A DNA stretch of 6,502 nt. It comes from an uncultured Porphyromonadaceae bacterium. Its GTDB lineage: Bacteria > Bacteroidota > Bacteroidia > Bacteroidales > Muribaculaceae. The notes beneath the pieces were generated by a model that was not told where the DNA came from, did no database searches, and saw only the letters and a list, made by a program, of their open reading frames with translations. Location: the NCBI GenBank assembly GCA_900551515.1, contig URWH01000109.1:1-6502 (forward strand), in the 5' to 3' direction. Below are positions 1-5,757 of the stretch, piece by piece (position 1 is the first letter of the stretch; each line of letters opens with the position of its first letter). A program made the translations under genes and the position numbers.

Positions 1-322
1 CGCCGATGCCTTCGCCTTCAGCTGTGATGCGGTCAGCAGCGATGCCGTATTTCTTGACGAGCATAGTCTTAACCGATTCAGCGCGGGCAGCAGCAAGTTT
101 CTTGTTGAATTCGAGGTTGCCGTCCTTCGAAGCGTAGCCTTTGACAACTACCTTGGCGTCTTTGTGGTTCTTGAGGTAAGAAGCAACCATTTCAACGTTG
201 GGCTGCTGGTCAGCACCGATCTTTGAGCTGCCGATCTTGTAGAAGATGTAGCGTACGCTCTGGAGGTTGTTGTTTACAGACTGAACGACTTCGGGTTTGC
301 GGTTCTTGCAGGCTTCGAGTTC
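1..322. repeat. Direct repeat, copy A (shared 3' part of the ompA-like paralogues)
   Basis: This segment aligns without gaps to 1398-1719 at an offset of 1397 bp. I counted 22 mismatches by eye, about 93% identity. The first 55 bp are identical. It encodes the peptidoglycan-binding domain, where only four of about 107 residues differ. The repeat arises from gene duplication and is not a mobile element. Confidence 0.88.
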
Positions 323-1159
323 GGTTGCAGTGGCAGCGGCTTTAGCCTGAGTAGCGGCAGCGGCAGCGTTGCAAGCGTCGATCTGGCTGCGGAGATCGTT
401 GATGCGGGCGTTGAGGGCATCAACTTCTGCCTGATTCTTAGTGTCGGCGCAAACAAAGCCGGGGCCGAAGTTATAGCTAACGCCGGCGAAGATGTTGAAT
501 GTGGCTTTTTCGCGGGTGTAACCGGCTGAGGTCTGATCGATATCAAGCGGTTCGAATTTGGTACCGGTCATGTTGTAGGTAACCGACGGTTTCAGAGAAA
601 CGGTGAGGTTTTCGCAAACATTGAAGTTGAGGTTCAAGCCAACTTTTGTAGCGAAGTAGTTCTGATCCTGAGCGTCGATAGAGAGGGGATATAGAGCCAT
701 CTTATTGTAGAAGTTGTGTCCCCAACCTGCACCGCCTACGAGTTCGATGTCGAAGAAACGGCCGTCGCATTTGTAACCACCGAAAAGATTGAAGAGGTTG
801 AACGAAGCATATGCGCCGACATAAGAATTGTCGATTGCAGTGGTGCTGCGGCCGGGCATATAATAGTCGGCAAAAGTATCCTCAAAAAATTTCTGTGACC
901 ATGACGATGTGTTGACAGCGAGAGCGCCTTCAACACCTACGGCAACAACGGGCGAAACCTGTTTCTGAATGTGAAGACCGAAAGCTCCGCGCATGTCGCC
1001 GAAGAATGCGTGATGTTTTGCAAGAGGAGTAGTAGCACCTCCATCAATACCCACTGACCAGTTGTCAAAGAAACCGGGCGTAACATAAGCCTTGGTTTCC
1101 TGAGCCTGAGCGCCGATTACAGCGCAAGCGGCTGCTGCGATAAGTAAAACTTTTTTCAT
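1..1159 (-). CDS. OmpA-family outer-membrane protein (3' end cut by window edge)
   Basis: An OmpA-like porin or structural protein that should span the outer membrane and bind peptidoglycan. The frame is open from ATG at 1159 to the window edge, giving 386 residues. Comparison with the neighbouring paralogue suggests about 18 residues are missing. Seen: a signal peptide (MKK, hydrophobic stretch, AQA-Q near residue 20); a Gly/aromatic-rich barrel-like region to about residue 232; a linker rich in Ala and charged residues with coiled-coil character (about 238-290); and an OmpA C-terminal domain from about 295. In that domain the segment KDGNLEFNKKLAAARAESV carries the Asp (D346) and Arg (R359) at the places that in OmpA proteins bind diaminopimelate; this is inferred from the motif. 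Compared with the paralogue it has longer loops around residues 86-108 and 150-168. It has its own promoter and lies downstream of the terminator of the other ompA-like gene, so it is probably a separate transcript. Confidence 0.93.
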   Translation of the reverse strand, partial: MKKVLLIAAAACAVIGAQAQETKAYVTPGFFDNWSVGIDGGATTPLAKHHAFFGDMRGAFGLHIQKQVSPVVAVGVEGALAVNTSSWSQKFFEDTFADYYMPGRSTTAIDNSYVGAYASFNLFNLFGGYKCDGRFFDIELVGGAGWGHNFYNKMALYPLSIDAQDQNYFATKVGLNLNFNVCENLTVSLKPSVTYNMTGTKFEPLDIDQTSAGYTREKATFNIFAGVSYNFGPGFVCADTKNQAEVDALNARINDLRSQIDACNAAAAATQAKAAATATELEACKNRKPEVVQSVNNNLQSVRYIFYKIGSSKIGADQQPNVEMVASYLKNHKDAKVVVKGYASKDGNLEFNKKLAAARAESVKTMLVKKYGIAADRITAEGEGIG

Positions 1160-1200
1160 TGTGCTTTAAATAATTATACGTATATATCTGTATTTGGGTG

Positions 1201-1208
1201 CAAAGATA
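1201..1208 (-). promoter_or_regulatory. Bacteroidota-type -7 element of the downstream ompA-like gene
   Basis: Read on the minus strand this is TATCTTTG, an exact match to the Bacteroidota sigma-ABfr -7 consensus TAnnTTTG. It lies 41 bp upstream of the ATG at 1159. Transcription would start near 1194, leaving an AT-rich leader of about 35 nt. The -33 position holds only a weak TTTTAG about 21 bp further upstream. The same octamer serves the paralogue upstream. Confidence 0.75.
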
Positions 1209-1291
1209 ACGTTTTTTTAGATATTTGTGCTAAAATGGACCATTTTTTTACTTTAAGTCCTATTTTTCGTCTGCTTCATAACCTATTTAAC

Positions 1292-1319
1292 AAAAAAGCC
1301 TGCCGAAAGGCAGGCTTTT
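1292..1319 (-). terminator. Intrinsic terminator of the upstream ompA-like gene
   Basis: A perfect 7-bp GC-rich stem (GCCTGCC at 1298-1304 and GGCAGGC at 1309-1315) with a 4-nt loop, extended by A/T pairs on both sides. On the minus strand the hairpin is followed directly by six T residues, as expected for Rho-independent termination. It starts about 22 nt after the TAA at 1342-1344. It separates the two ompA-like genes transcriptionally. The plus strand also has a T-rich 3' side, but no plus-strand gene ends here. Confidence 0.9.
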
Positions 1320-1341
1320 AAGATTTTTTATGAATTAGGAA

Positions 1342-2460
1342 TTAGTCTTCGAGTGTGCAGATCGAAACGCGGTTCCAGTCGTTTTCGGTGAACATTTCGC
1401 CGATGCCTTCGCCTTCAGCTGTGATGCGGTCAGCAGCGATGCCGTATTTCTTAACGAGCATTGTCTTAACTGATTCAGCGCGAGCTGCAGCGAGTTTCTT
1501 GTTGAATTCGAGGTTGCCGTCCTTCGAAGCGTAGCCTTTGACAACAACTTTTGCGTTTTTGTGGTTCTTGAGGTAAGAAGCAACCATTTCAACGTTGGGC
1601 TGCTGGTCGATACCGATCTTCGAGCTACCGATCTTGTAGAATACGTAGCGGACGCTCTGGAGGTTGTTGTTGACAGCCTGAACAACTTCGGGTTTGCGGT
1701 TCTTGCAAGCTTCGAGTTCAGCAGCTGTAGCGGCAACCTGCGATTCAGCGGCAGCGTTAGCAGCGAGGCAAGCGTCGAGTTCGCCACGGAGAGCGTTGAT
1801 GCGAGCGTTGAGGGCATCGATCTCAGCCTGGTTTTTGAGGTCGGCGCATTTGAAGCCTTCACCGAATTTGTAGTTAACGCCTACGAAGATCTGGAAAGCA
1901 GATGTTTCTTTATTGTAAGCGGCAGAGGTCTGGTTTACATCTGCGTCGCTCATATTCCAGATAACTGCGGGGCGGAGAGCGAGAGTGAGGTTTTTGGTAA
2001 CGTTGAAGTTGAAGTTGAGGCCAGCTTTTGTAGCGAAGAAGTTGTAGTCACCGTCGCCGTTAACATAGGTGTGTCCCCAGCCTGCACCGGCCTGAACTTC
2101 CATGTCGAAGAAACGGCCGTCGCATTTGTAACCGCCGAAGAGATTGAACAGGTTGACTGCACCGTAAGCGCCTACATATGAGTTGTCAATGGCTGTTTTG
2201 GATTCACCGTAGGATGTGTTGATGTAAGCAGCGCCTTCAACACCGAGAGCGAATGCGGTTGAGATCTGTTTCTGGACGCGAACGCCAAAGCCACCGCGCA
2301 TATCACCGATGAATGAAGAGCCATCGTAAAGAGGGGTGATGCCACCACCTTCAATACCTACTGACCAATTCGATCCGAAAGAAGGTGCTTCCAATGCCTG
2401 CTGTGCTTGAGCTGTCATCATACCGGCAGCTGCAATAGCGATAAGGAATAATTTTTTCAT
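1342..2460 (-). CDS. OmpA-family outer-membrane protein
   Basis: A complete 372-residue OmpA-like protein: an N-terminal outer-membrane barrel plus a periplasmic peptidoglycan-binding domain. The start at 2460 (MKKLFLIAIAAAG) gives a proper signal peptide with cleavage near AQA-Q (residue 19-20). An ATG at 2529 in the same frame lies upstream of the promoter and would put a non-signal extension in front, so it was not used. Layout: signal 1-19; barrel about 25-200 with repeated Gly/aromatic strands, closing with FVGVNYKFG; linker about 205-262 with heptad-like Ala, Leu and Glu; OmpA domain about 265-372. D314 and R327 sit in the diaminopimelate-binding positions, and the end DWNRVSI matches the usual last strand. 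Four Cys (113, 205, 231, 252) are shared with the paralogue, three of them bracketing the linker. It has its own promoter and terminator, so it is probably monocistronic. Confidence 0.95.
   Translation of the reverse strand: MKKLFLIAIAAAGMMTAQAQQALEAPSFGSNWSVGIEGGGITPLYDGSSFIGDMRGGFGVRVQKQISTAFALGVEGAAYINTSYGESKTAIDNSYVGAYGAVNLFNLFGGYKCDGRFFDMEVQAGAGWGHTYVNGDGDYNFFATKAGLNFNFNVTKNLTLALRPAVIWNMSDADVNQTSAAYNKETSAFQIFVGVNYKFGEGFKCADLKNQAEIDALNARINALRGELDACLAANAAAESQVAATAAELEACKNRKPEVVQAVNNNLQSVRYVFYKIGSSKIGIDQQPNVEMVASYLKNHKNAKVVVKGYASKDGNLEFNKKLAAARAESVKTMLVKKYGIAADRITAEGEGIGEMFTENDWNRVSICTLED
1398..1719. repeat. Direct repeat, copy B (shared 3' part of the ompA-like paralogues)
   Basis: Partner of the copy at 1-322. 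Both copies are in the same orientation, so recombination between them could delete or fuse one gene, keeping one chimeric ompA-like gene. The similarity drops upstream in the linker and barrel parts, apart from a shorter well-conserved block around the FGGYKCDGRFFD segment. Confidence 0.88.
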
Positions 2461-2492
2461 TTGAATTTGGTTTAAAAATGATAAATTCGGCA

Positions 2493-2524
2493 CAAAGATA
2501 TAATAATTTTTGAAATTTAACAAA
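2493..2524 (-). promoter_or_regulatory. Bacteroidota-type promoter of the upstream ompA-like gene
   Basis: On the minus strand a TTTG (-33 element, 2524-2521) is followed after exactly 20 bp by TATCTTTG (-7 element, 2500-2493). This is a full match to the Bacteroidota promoter TTTG-N19-21-TAnnTTTG. Transcription should begin near 2486, giving a leader of about 26 nt before ATG 2460. The complete match fits strong expression, as expected for an abundant OmpA protein. Confidence 0.87.
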
Positions 2525-2531
2525 ATCACGT

Positions 2532-2564
2532 CGGGAATTTGAAAATTCGATTACCGAATTCCCG
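2532..2564. promoter_or_regulatory. Inverted repeat upstream of the ompA promoter (possible operator)
   Basis: CGGGAATT at 2532-2539 and AATTCCCG at 2557-2564 are perfect 8-bp arms. They extend inward by a G-U and a G-C pair in RNA, leaving about 13 nt between the arms. The repeat ends 7 bp upstream of the -33 box of the ompA-like gene. Neither strand has a T-run after it and no gene ends here, so a terminator is unlikely. A regulator-binding site is the more natural reading, but no regulator is encoded in the window. Confidence 0.45.
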
Positions 2565-2710
2565 TTTCCCTGCAATCTGGGCATTCGTTTTACTATAGAA
2601 ACATCCTCCGCGGCATTTTGTTTTGCGCCCGGCTGCAATAATTTCTGAACCAGCGTCGAAACGGGAAAAAGCGCAGACGCCGCCACAACACCGCAATCGC
2701 ACCCGTAAAA

Positions 2711-2734
2711 ATAATGTGCATCGGCACACATTAT
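2711..2734. promoter_or_regulatory. Inverted repeat at the rmlB promoter (possible operator)
   Basis: ATAATGTG (2711-2718) and CACATTAT (2727-2734) form perfect 8-bp arms around an 8-bp spacer. The right arm covers the place where the -33 element of the rmlB promoter should be, and that promoter has no recognisable TTTG there. A dyad of this size replacing a weak -33 box suggests control by a DNA-binding dimer. This is inferred from position and symmetry only. Confidence 0.45.
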
Positions 2735-2749
2735 ATAAATATGATTTTG

Positions 2750-2757
2750 TACTTTTG
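2750..2757 (+). promoter_or_regulatory. Bacteroidota-type -7 element of the sugar operon
   Basis: TACTTTTG matches the TAnnTTTG -7 consensus and lies 31 bp before the rmlB ATG. Transcription would begin near 2764, leaving a leader of about 25 nt. No TTTG is present 19-21 bp upstream. An inverted repeat occupies that region instead. All five downstream genes are probably read from here, since no other promoter or terminator is visible between them. Confidence 0.68.
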
Positions 2758-2788
2758 CAACATTGAACAATCTTACACCAACGACTAC

Positions 2789-3988
2789 ATGAAAAAGTAT
2801 CTCGTGACAGGAGGCGCAGGCTTCATCGGCGCCAACTTTGTGAAATATGTGCTGGCCAAATGGGGCAGCGACGTTGAAATACTCATTCTCGACGCCCTCA
2901 CCTATGCCGGCAACCCCATGACGATAAAGGAAGAAATCGAGCTCCCCAACGTGCAGTTCGTAAAAGGCGACATCGGCGACCGTGAGCTGGTCACACGGCT
3001 GATGGAGGAATTCGACCCCGACTTCGTGGTGAACTTCGCCGCCGAATCGCATGTCGACCGCAGCATCACCAACCCGCGTCTTTTCCTCGAGACCAACATC
3101 CTCGGCACGCAGAACATCCTCGACTGCGCCCGCAAAGCATGGCTCGACGGCACTGACGATCAAGGCAAACCGAAATACCGCGAAGGCAAAAAATTCCTGC
3201 AGATAAGCACCGACGAGGTCTACGGCTCGCTGACAAAAGACTACGACACGGCACGTCCGCTTGAAGTGAGCGACGAAGTGGAGCGCGTGATCGAAGGCCG
3301 CAAGAATCTGAAGACGTTCGGCCGCGGCTTCTTCACGGAGCACACCCCGCTCGCACCGCGCTCGCCATATTCTGCCGCCAAGACATCGGCCGACCTGTTC
3401 GTGCTGGCCTATCACGACACCTACGGCATGCCCGTCAACATCACCCGCTGCAGCAACAACTACGGCCCCTATCAGTTCCCCGAGAAGCTGATTCCGCTCA
3501 TCATCAACAACATCCTCGAAGGCAAAGAGCTGCCCGTCTACGGCAAGGGCGAGAACGTGCGCGACTGGCTCTACGTGGCCGATCACGCCAAAGCCATCGA
3601 CATGGTGCTCCGCGAGGGACGCATCGGCGAGGTGTACAACATCGGCGGCTTCAACGAGGAGCAAAACATCAACATCGTCAAATCGATCATCGACATCATA
3701 GCCCGCATCATGCGCGAGGAGCCGACCTACCGCCGTCTGCTCCGCCACCCCGAGCGCCCGATCGACTACAGCATCATCCGCTACGTCACCGACCGCCCCG
3801 GCCACGACATGCGCTATGCCATCGACCCCACAAAAATAGCCACAGAGCTCGGATGGTATCCCGAGACGCCGTTCACTGAAGGCATCGAAAAGACAGTGCG
3901 CTGGAACCTAGACAACCAGCCCTGGATCGAGAGCGTCACTTCGGGCGACTATCGCAAATACTACGACGAGATGTACGGCAACCGTTAA
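2789..3988 (+). CDS. rmlB: dTDP-glucose 4,6-dehydratase RmlB
   Basis: Converts dTDP-glucose to dTDP-4-keto-6-deoxyglucose with bound NAD, in the cytoplasm. It is an extended short-chain dehydrogenase of 399 aa. Seen: the NAD-binding TGGAGFIG (7-14); DALTYAGN (35-42); NFAAESHVDRS (82-92); the catalytic Thr-Asp-Glu (141-143) in STDEVYGS; the YxxxK pair Y194/K198 in SPYSAAK; RCSNNYGPYQFPEKLIP (220-236); and GENVRDWLYVADH (254-266) for the nucleotide sugar. Start: ATG 2789 puts the Rossmann motif at the usual distance from the N-terminus. The in-frame ATG at 2714 lies upstream of the -7 element and adds a nonsense-like leader. At 399 aa it is longer than the roughly 355-residue enterobacterial enzymes. 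Part of the extra length is a charged segment at about 147-181 between the TDE and YxxxK motifs. It is the first gene of the operon, 30 bp ahead of rmlA. Confidence 0.96.
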   Translation: MKKYLVTGGAGFIGANFVKYVLAKWGSDVEILILDALTYAGNPMTIKEEIELPNVQFVKGDIGDRELVTRLMEEFDPDFVVNFAAESHVDRSITNPRLFLETNILGTQNILDCARKAWLDGTDDQGKPKYREGKKFLQISTDEVYGSLTKDYDTARPLEVSDEVERVIEGRKNLKTFGRGFFTEHTPLAPRSPYSAAKTSADLFVLAYHDTYGMPVNITRCSNNYGPYQFPEKLIPLIINNILEGKELPVYGKGENVRDWLYVADHAKAIDMVLREGRIGEVYNIGGFNEEQNINIVKSIIDIIARIMREEPTYRRLLRHPERPIDYSIIRYVTDRPGHDMRYAIDPTKIATELGWYPETPFTEGIEKTVRWNLDNQPWIESVTSGDYRKYYDEMYGNR

Positions 3989-4018
3989 ACCACTCCTCTA
4001 ACCACTTAATTCGCAGCA

Positions 4019-4900
4019 ATGAAAGGCATCGTACTGGCCGGCGGCTCAGGCACCCGACTTTACCCCATAACCAAAGGCATCTCCAAACAGCTGATCCCGG
4101 TTTTCGACAAGCCGATGGTCTACTATCCGATCTCCGTGCTGATGCTCGCCGGAATCCGTGACATCCTCATCATATCCACGCCCACCGATCTGCCGATGTT
4201 CCGGCGTCTGCTCGGCGACGGCAGCGACATCGGCGTCAACTTCCAGTATGCCGAGCAGCCGCGTCCAGAAGGTCTGGCGCAAGCATTCATCATCGGTGAG
4301 GAATTTGTGGGCGACGACAGCGTGTGCCTTGTGCTCGGCGACAACATCTTCTACGGCCAGGGCTTCACAGCCATGCTCCGCAAGGCCGCCGAGACGGCCG
4401 ACAGCGGCGACGCCACCATCTTTGCTTATCCCGTCCACGACCCGCAGCGCTACGGCGTGGTGACCGTCGACGAGAACTGGCGCGCCACATCCATCGTGGA
4501 GAAGCCGCAGAAACCGCAGTCGAATCTCGCCGTGGTGGGGCTGTATTTCTATCCCAACTCCGTTGTGAAAACGGCGAAGACCATCCGTCCGTCGGCTCGT
4601 GGCGAACTTGAGATCACCTCCGTCAACCAGGCCTACCTCGAATCAGACAACCTGTCGGTGCAGCGTCTGGGCCGCGGATTCGCATGGCTCGACACCGGCA
4701 CCACCGACTCTCTGATGGAGGCATCGAATTTCATCGAGACCATCGAGAAACGTCAGGGTTTCAAAGTGGCCGCTCTTGAAGAGATAGCCTTCCGCAAAGG
4801 ATGGATCGACGCAGCGCAGCTGGCTAAGCTCGCGGAGCCGATGAAAAACAACCACTACGGACAATATCTGCTAAACCTCGCGGAAAATGGTATCGAATAA
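4019..4900 (+). CDS. rmlA: Glucose-1-phosphate thymidylyltransferase RmlA
   Basis: Joins glucose-1-phosphate and dTTP to give dTDP-glucose and pyrophosphate, supplying RmlB. Its 293 aa is the normal length for the short RmlA family. Seen: the nucleotide-binding [11 protein letters not shown] (6-16) with K23 in [16 protein letters not shown] (83-90); LGDNIFYG (106-113), whose D109 is the likely Mg2+ ligand; [12 protein letters not shown] (137-148); EKP (161-163); [13 protein letters not shown] (195-207); and AWLDTGT (222-228) with the second metal Asp, D225. The start at 4019 gives the canonical [10 protein letters not shown]-terminus. No Shine-Dalgarno is seen, as is usual in Bacteroidota. 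RmlA enzymes are commonly inhibited by the end-product nucleotide sugar; whether that holds here cannot be read from the sequence. Its 3' end overlaps the next gene by 14 nt, suggesting translational coupling. Confidence 0.96.
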   Translation: MKGIVLAGGSGTRLYPITKGISKQLIPVFDKPMVYYPISVLMLAGIRDILIISTPTDLPMFRRLLGDGSDIGVNFQYAEQPRPEGLAQAFIIGEEFVGDDSVCLVLGDNIFYGQGFTAMLRKAAETADSGDATIFAYPVHDPQRYGVVTVDENWRATSIVEKPQKPQSNLAVVGLYFYPNSVVKTAKTIRPSARGELEITSVNQAYLESDNLSVQRLGRGFAWLDTGTTDSLMEASNFIETIEKRQGFKVAALEEIAFRKGWIDAAQLAKLAEPMKNNHYGQYLLNLAENGIE

Positions 4901-5318
4901 GCCGCACATATTCGATGTCATCAAAATAGCCGACACGCGCGGCAACCTCTCGGTGCTGCAATATCCTTCGACTCTGCCGCTGAATCCGGTGCGCGTCTAC
5001 TGGATCACCGACGTGCCTTCGGGTCAGATGCGTTTGGGCCATGCCTACTATTCCGCGCAGGAAGTGATAGTGGCGTTGTCGGGCAGCGTGCGCGTCACCA
5101 CCCAGACTGCCGAAGGCGAAGTGAGCCGGTTCACGCTTTCACGCCCCGATCAGGCTCTCTTTGTGCCTCCTATGACCTGGCGCGAGATCGACAATTTCGC
5201 CACCAACGCCTCGGTGCTCATAGCCACCGACACGCTTTACGACGAAGTGGACTACATCCGCAACAAAGACGAATTCGACCGATTATCCAACGACAGCCAT
5301 TATGGACAAGACATCTAA
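4887..5318 (+). CDS. FdtA/QdtA-like cupin (WxcM-like), first copy, His-Ala-Tyr variant
   Basis: A 143-residue single-domain cupin of the FdtA/QdtA type, whose characterised members isomerise dTDP-4-keto-6-deoxyglucose to a 3-keto sugar. Seen: [10 protein letters not shown] (16-25), matching the family's N-terminal Arg-Gly strand; [13 protein letters not shown] (32-44); then [19 protein letters not shown] (48-66), the cupin core; [14 protein letters not shown] (91-104); and DEVDYIR (119-125), the family's C-terminal signature. The core His pair of FdtA (His-x-His) is reduced here to H52-A-Y54, so a residue thought important for catalysis is replaced by Tyr. It may be a ketoisomerase of altered specificity, a partner subunit of the next gene, or an epimerase-like relative. 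It starts inside the last codons of rmlA and overlaps the next cupin gene by 17 nt. I am sure of the family and unsure of the activity. Confidence 0.85.
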   Translation: MVSNKPHIFDVIKIADTRGNLSVLQYPSTLPLNPVRVYWITDVPSGQMRLGHAYYSAQEVIVALSGSVRVTTQTAEGEVSRFTLSRPDQALFVPPMTWREIDNFATNASVLIATDTLYDEVDYIRNKDEFDRLSNDSHYGQDI

Positions 5319-5757
5319 AACGCCGGCCACCACAATCGATGACTGCCGGATAATCAGCCTCGAACGGCATCCGCACAATTATGGCACCCTGACCGTAGCT
5401 CAGAACTCCGACGAACTGCCTTTTGCCATCAAACGCATCTATTACATCTACGACATACCGACCGACACCCGGCGCGGCGGCCACTGCCACAACACCGACC
5501 AGTGCATCATCGTGGCCACGGCCGGATGCTTCGACGTGACCGTTTCCGACGGCATCTCGTCGCGCACGTTCACGCTTCGCCGTCCCTACGAGGGCCTCTA
5601 TGTCCCGGCCGGCATCTGGGACTCGCTCTCCAATTTCTCATCGGGAAGCATCGCTCTTGTGCTGTCGTCGACAAATTTCGACGAAACCGACTATATCCGG
5701 CACTTCGACGATTTCGTCGAGGCCAAACGCAAAGCATTCGGGGAGCGTGATGACTGA
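5302..5757 (+). CDS. FdtA/QdtA-like dTDP-sugar 3,4-ketoisomerase, second copy
   Basis: A 151-residue cupin, the closer of the two copies to characterised FdtA/QdtA enzymes, which shift the keto group of dTDP-4-keto-6-deoxyglucose from C4 to C3 before 3-amination. Seen: LPFAIKRIYYIYDIP (39-53), a family hallmark; TRRGGHCHNTDQCIIVATAG (56-75) with both core histidines H61 and H63; EGLYVPAGIWDSLSNFSS (97-114); and DETDYIRHFDDF (127-138). Oddity: the N-terminal strand reads HNYGTLTVAQ (25-34), so the Arg before Gly that is usual in the family (and present in the preceding copy) is Tyr. Sequence alone does not tell whether the product would be galacto (Fuc3N branch) or gluco (Qui3N branch) configured. 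It overlaps its neighbours by 17 nt upstream and 8 nt downstream, and the neighbouring aminotransferase supports the 3-amino sugar route. Confidence 0.87.
   Translation: MDKTSKTPATTIDDCRIISLERHPHNYGTLTVAQNSDELPFAIKRIYYIYDIPTDTRRGGHCHNTDQCIIVATAGCFDVTVSDGISSRTFTLRRPYEGLYVPAGIWDSLSNFSSGSIALVLSSTNFDETDYIRHFDDFVEAKRKAFGERDD

Larger units (their letters stand above)
2461..2788. other. Divergent intergenic region between ompA-like gene and sugar operon
   Basis: These 328 bp without a supported gene separate two head-to-head transcription units. The left third is AT-rich and holds the ompA promoter. The middle (about 2565-2710) is more GC-rich, with no feature I can name. The right end is AT-rich again and holds the rmlB promoter. 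Two 8-bp inverted repeats (2532-2564 and 2711-2734) are the only structured elements seen. A 67-codon minus-strand frame across the middle has no recognisable protein character and was not called. Confidence 0.8.

Noticed and set aside
1175..1184. TATACGTATA palindrome in the leader of the downstream ompA-like gene
   Set aside because: It is a short palindrome in a very AT-rich leader, which is likely by chance, and nothing else supports a binding site.
1561..2181. A 206-codon plus-strand open frame inside the upstream ompA-like gene
   Set aside because: It is a frame shadow (Val/Glu/Ser-rich) of the minus-strand OmpA protein, which has a signal peptide, promoter and terminator.
1..2460. Bacteroidota O-glycosylation sites (Asp-Ser/Thr followed by a small hydrophobic residue) in the OmpA proteins, linking them to the sugar operon
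   Set aside because: Scanning both proteins by eye gave no good match to the motif, so a direct link between OmpA and the glycan is not supported.
2461..2529. An upstream in-frame ATG giving the OmpA protein 23 more residues
   Set aside because: It lies upstream of the whole promoter, and the extension would bury the signal peptide.
2526..2729. A 67-codon minus-strand open frame in the divergent spacer
   Set aside because: It is rich in Cys and Arg with no recognisable motif. Its stop falls near the ompA -33 box and it has no promoter of the type seen elsewhere in the window.
2714..2788. An upstream in-frame ATG giving RmlB 25 more residues
   Set aside because: The -7 promoter element (2750-2757) lies inside this stretch, and the family normally begins a few residues before the TGGAGFIG motif.
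2351..3805. A 484-codon open frame on the minus strand opposite rmlB
   Set aside because: Its composition is that of an antisense shadow of a GC-rich gene (Val/Ala/Asp-rich), it has no recognisable domain, and it runs through the ompA start and both promoters. The plus strand encodes an unmistakable RmlB.
4887..5757. The cupin genes as RmlC (dTDP-4-keto-6-deoxyglucose 3,5-epimerase)
   Set aside because: They are too short (143 and 151 aa against about 180) and carry the FdtA-type DYIR and IKRIYYIYDIP signatures instead of RmlC motifs.
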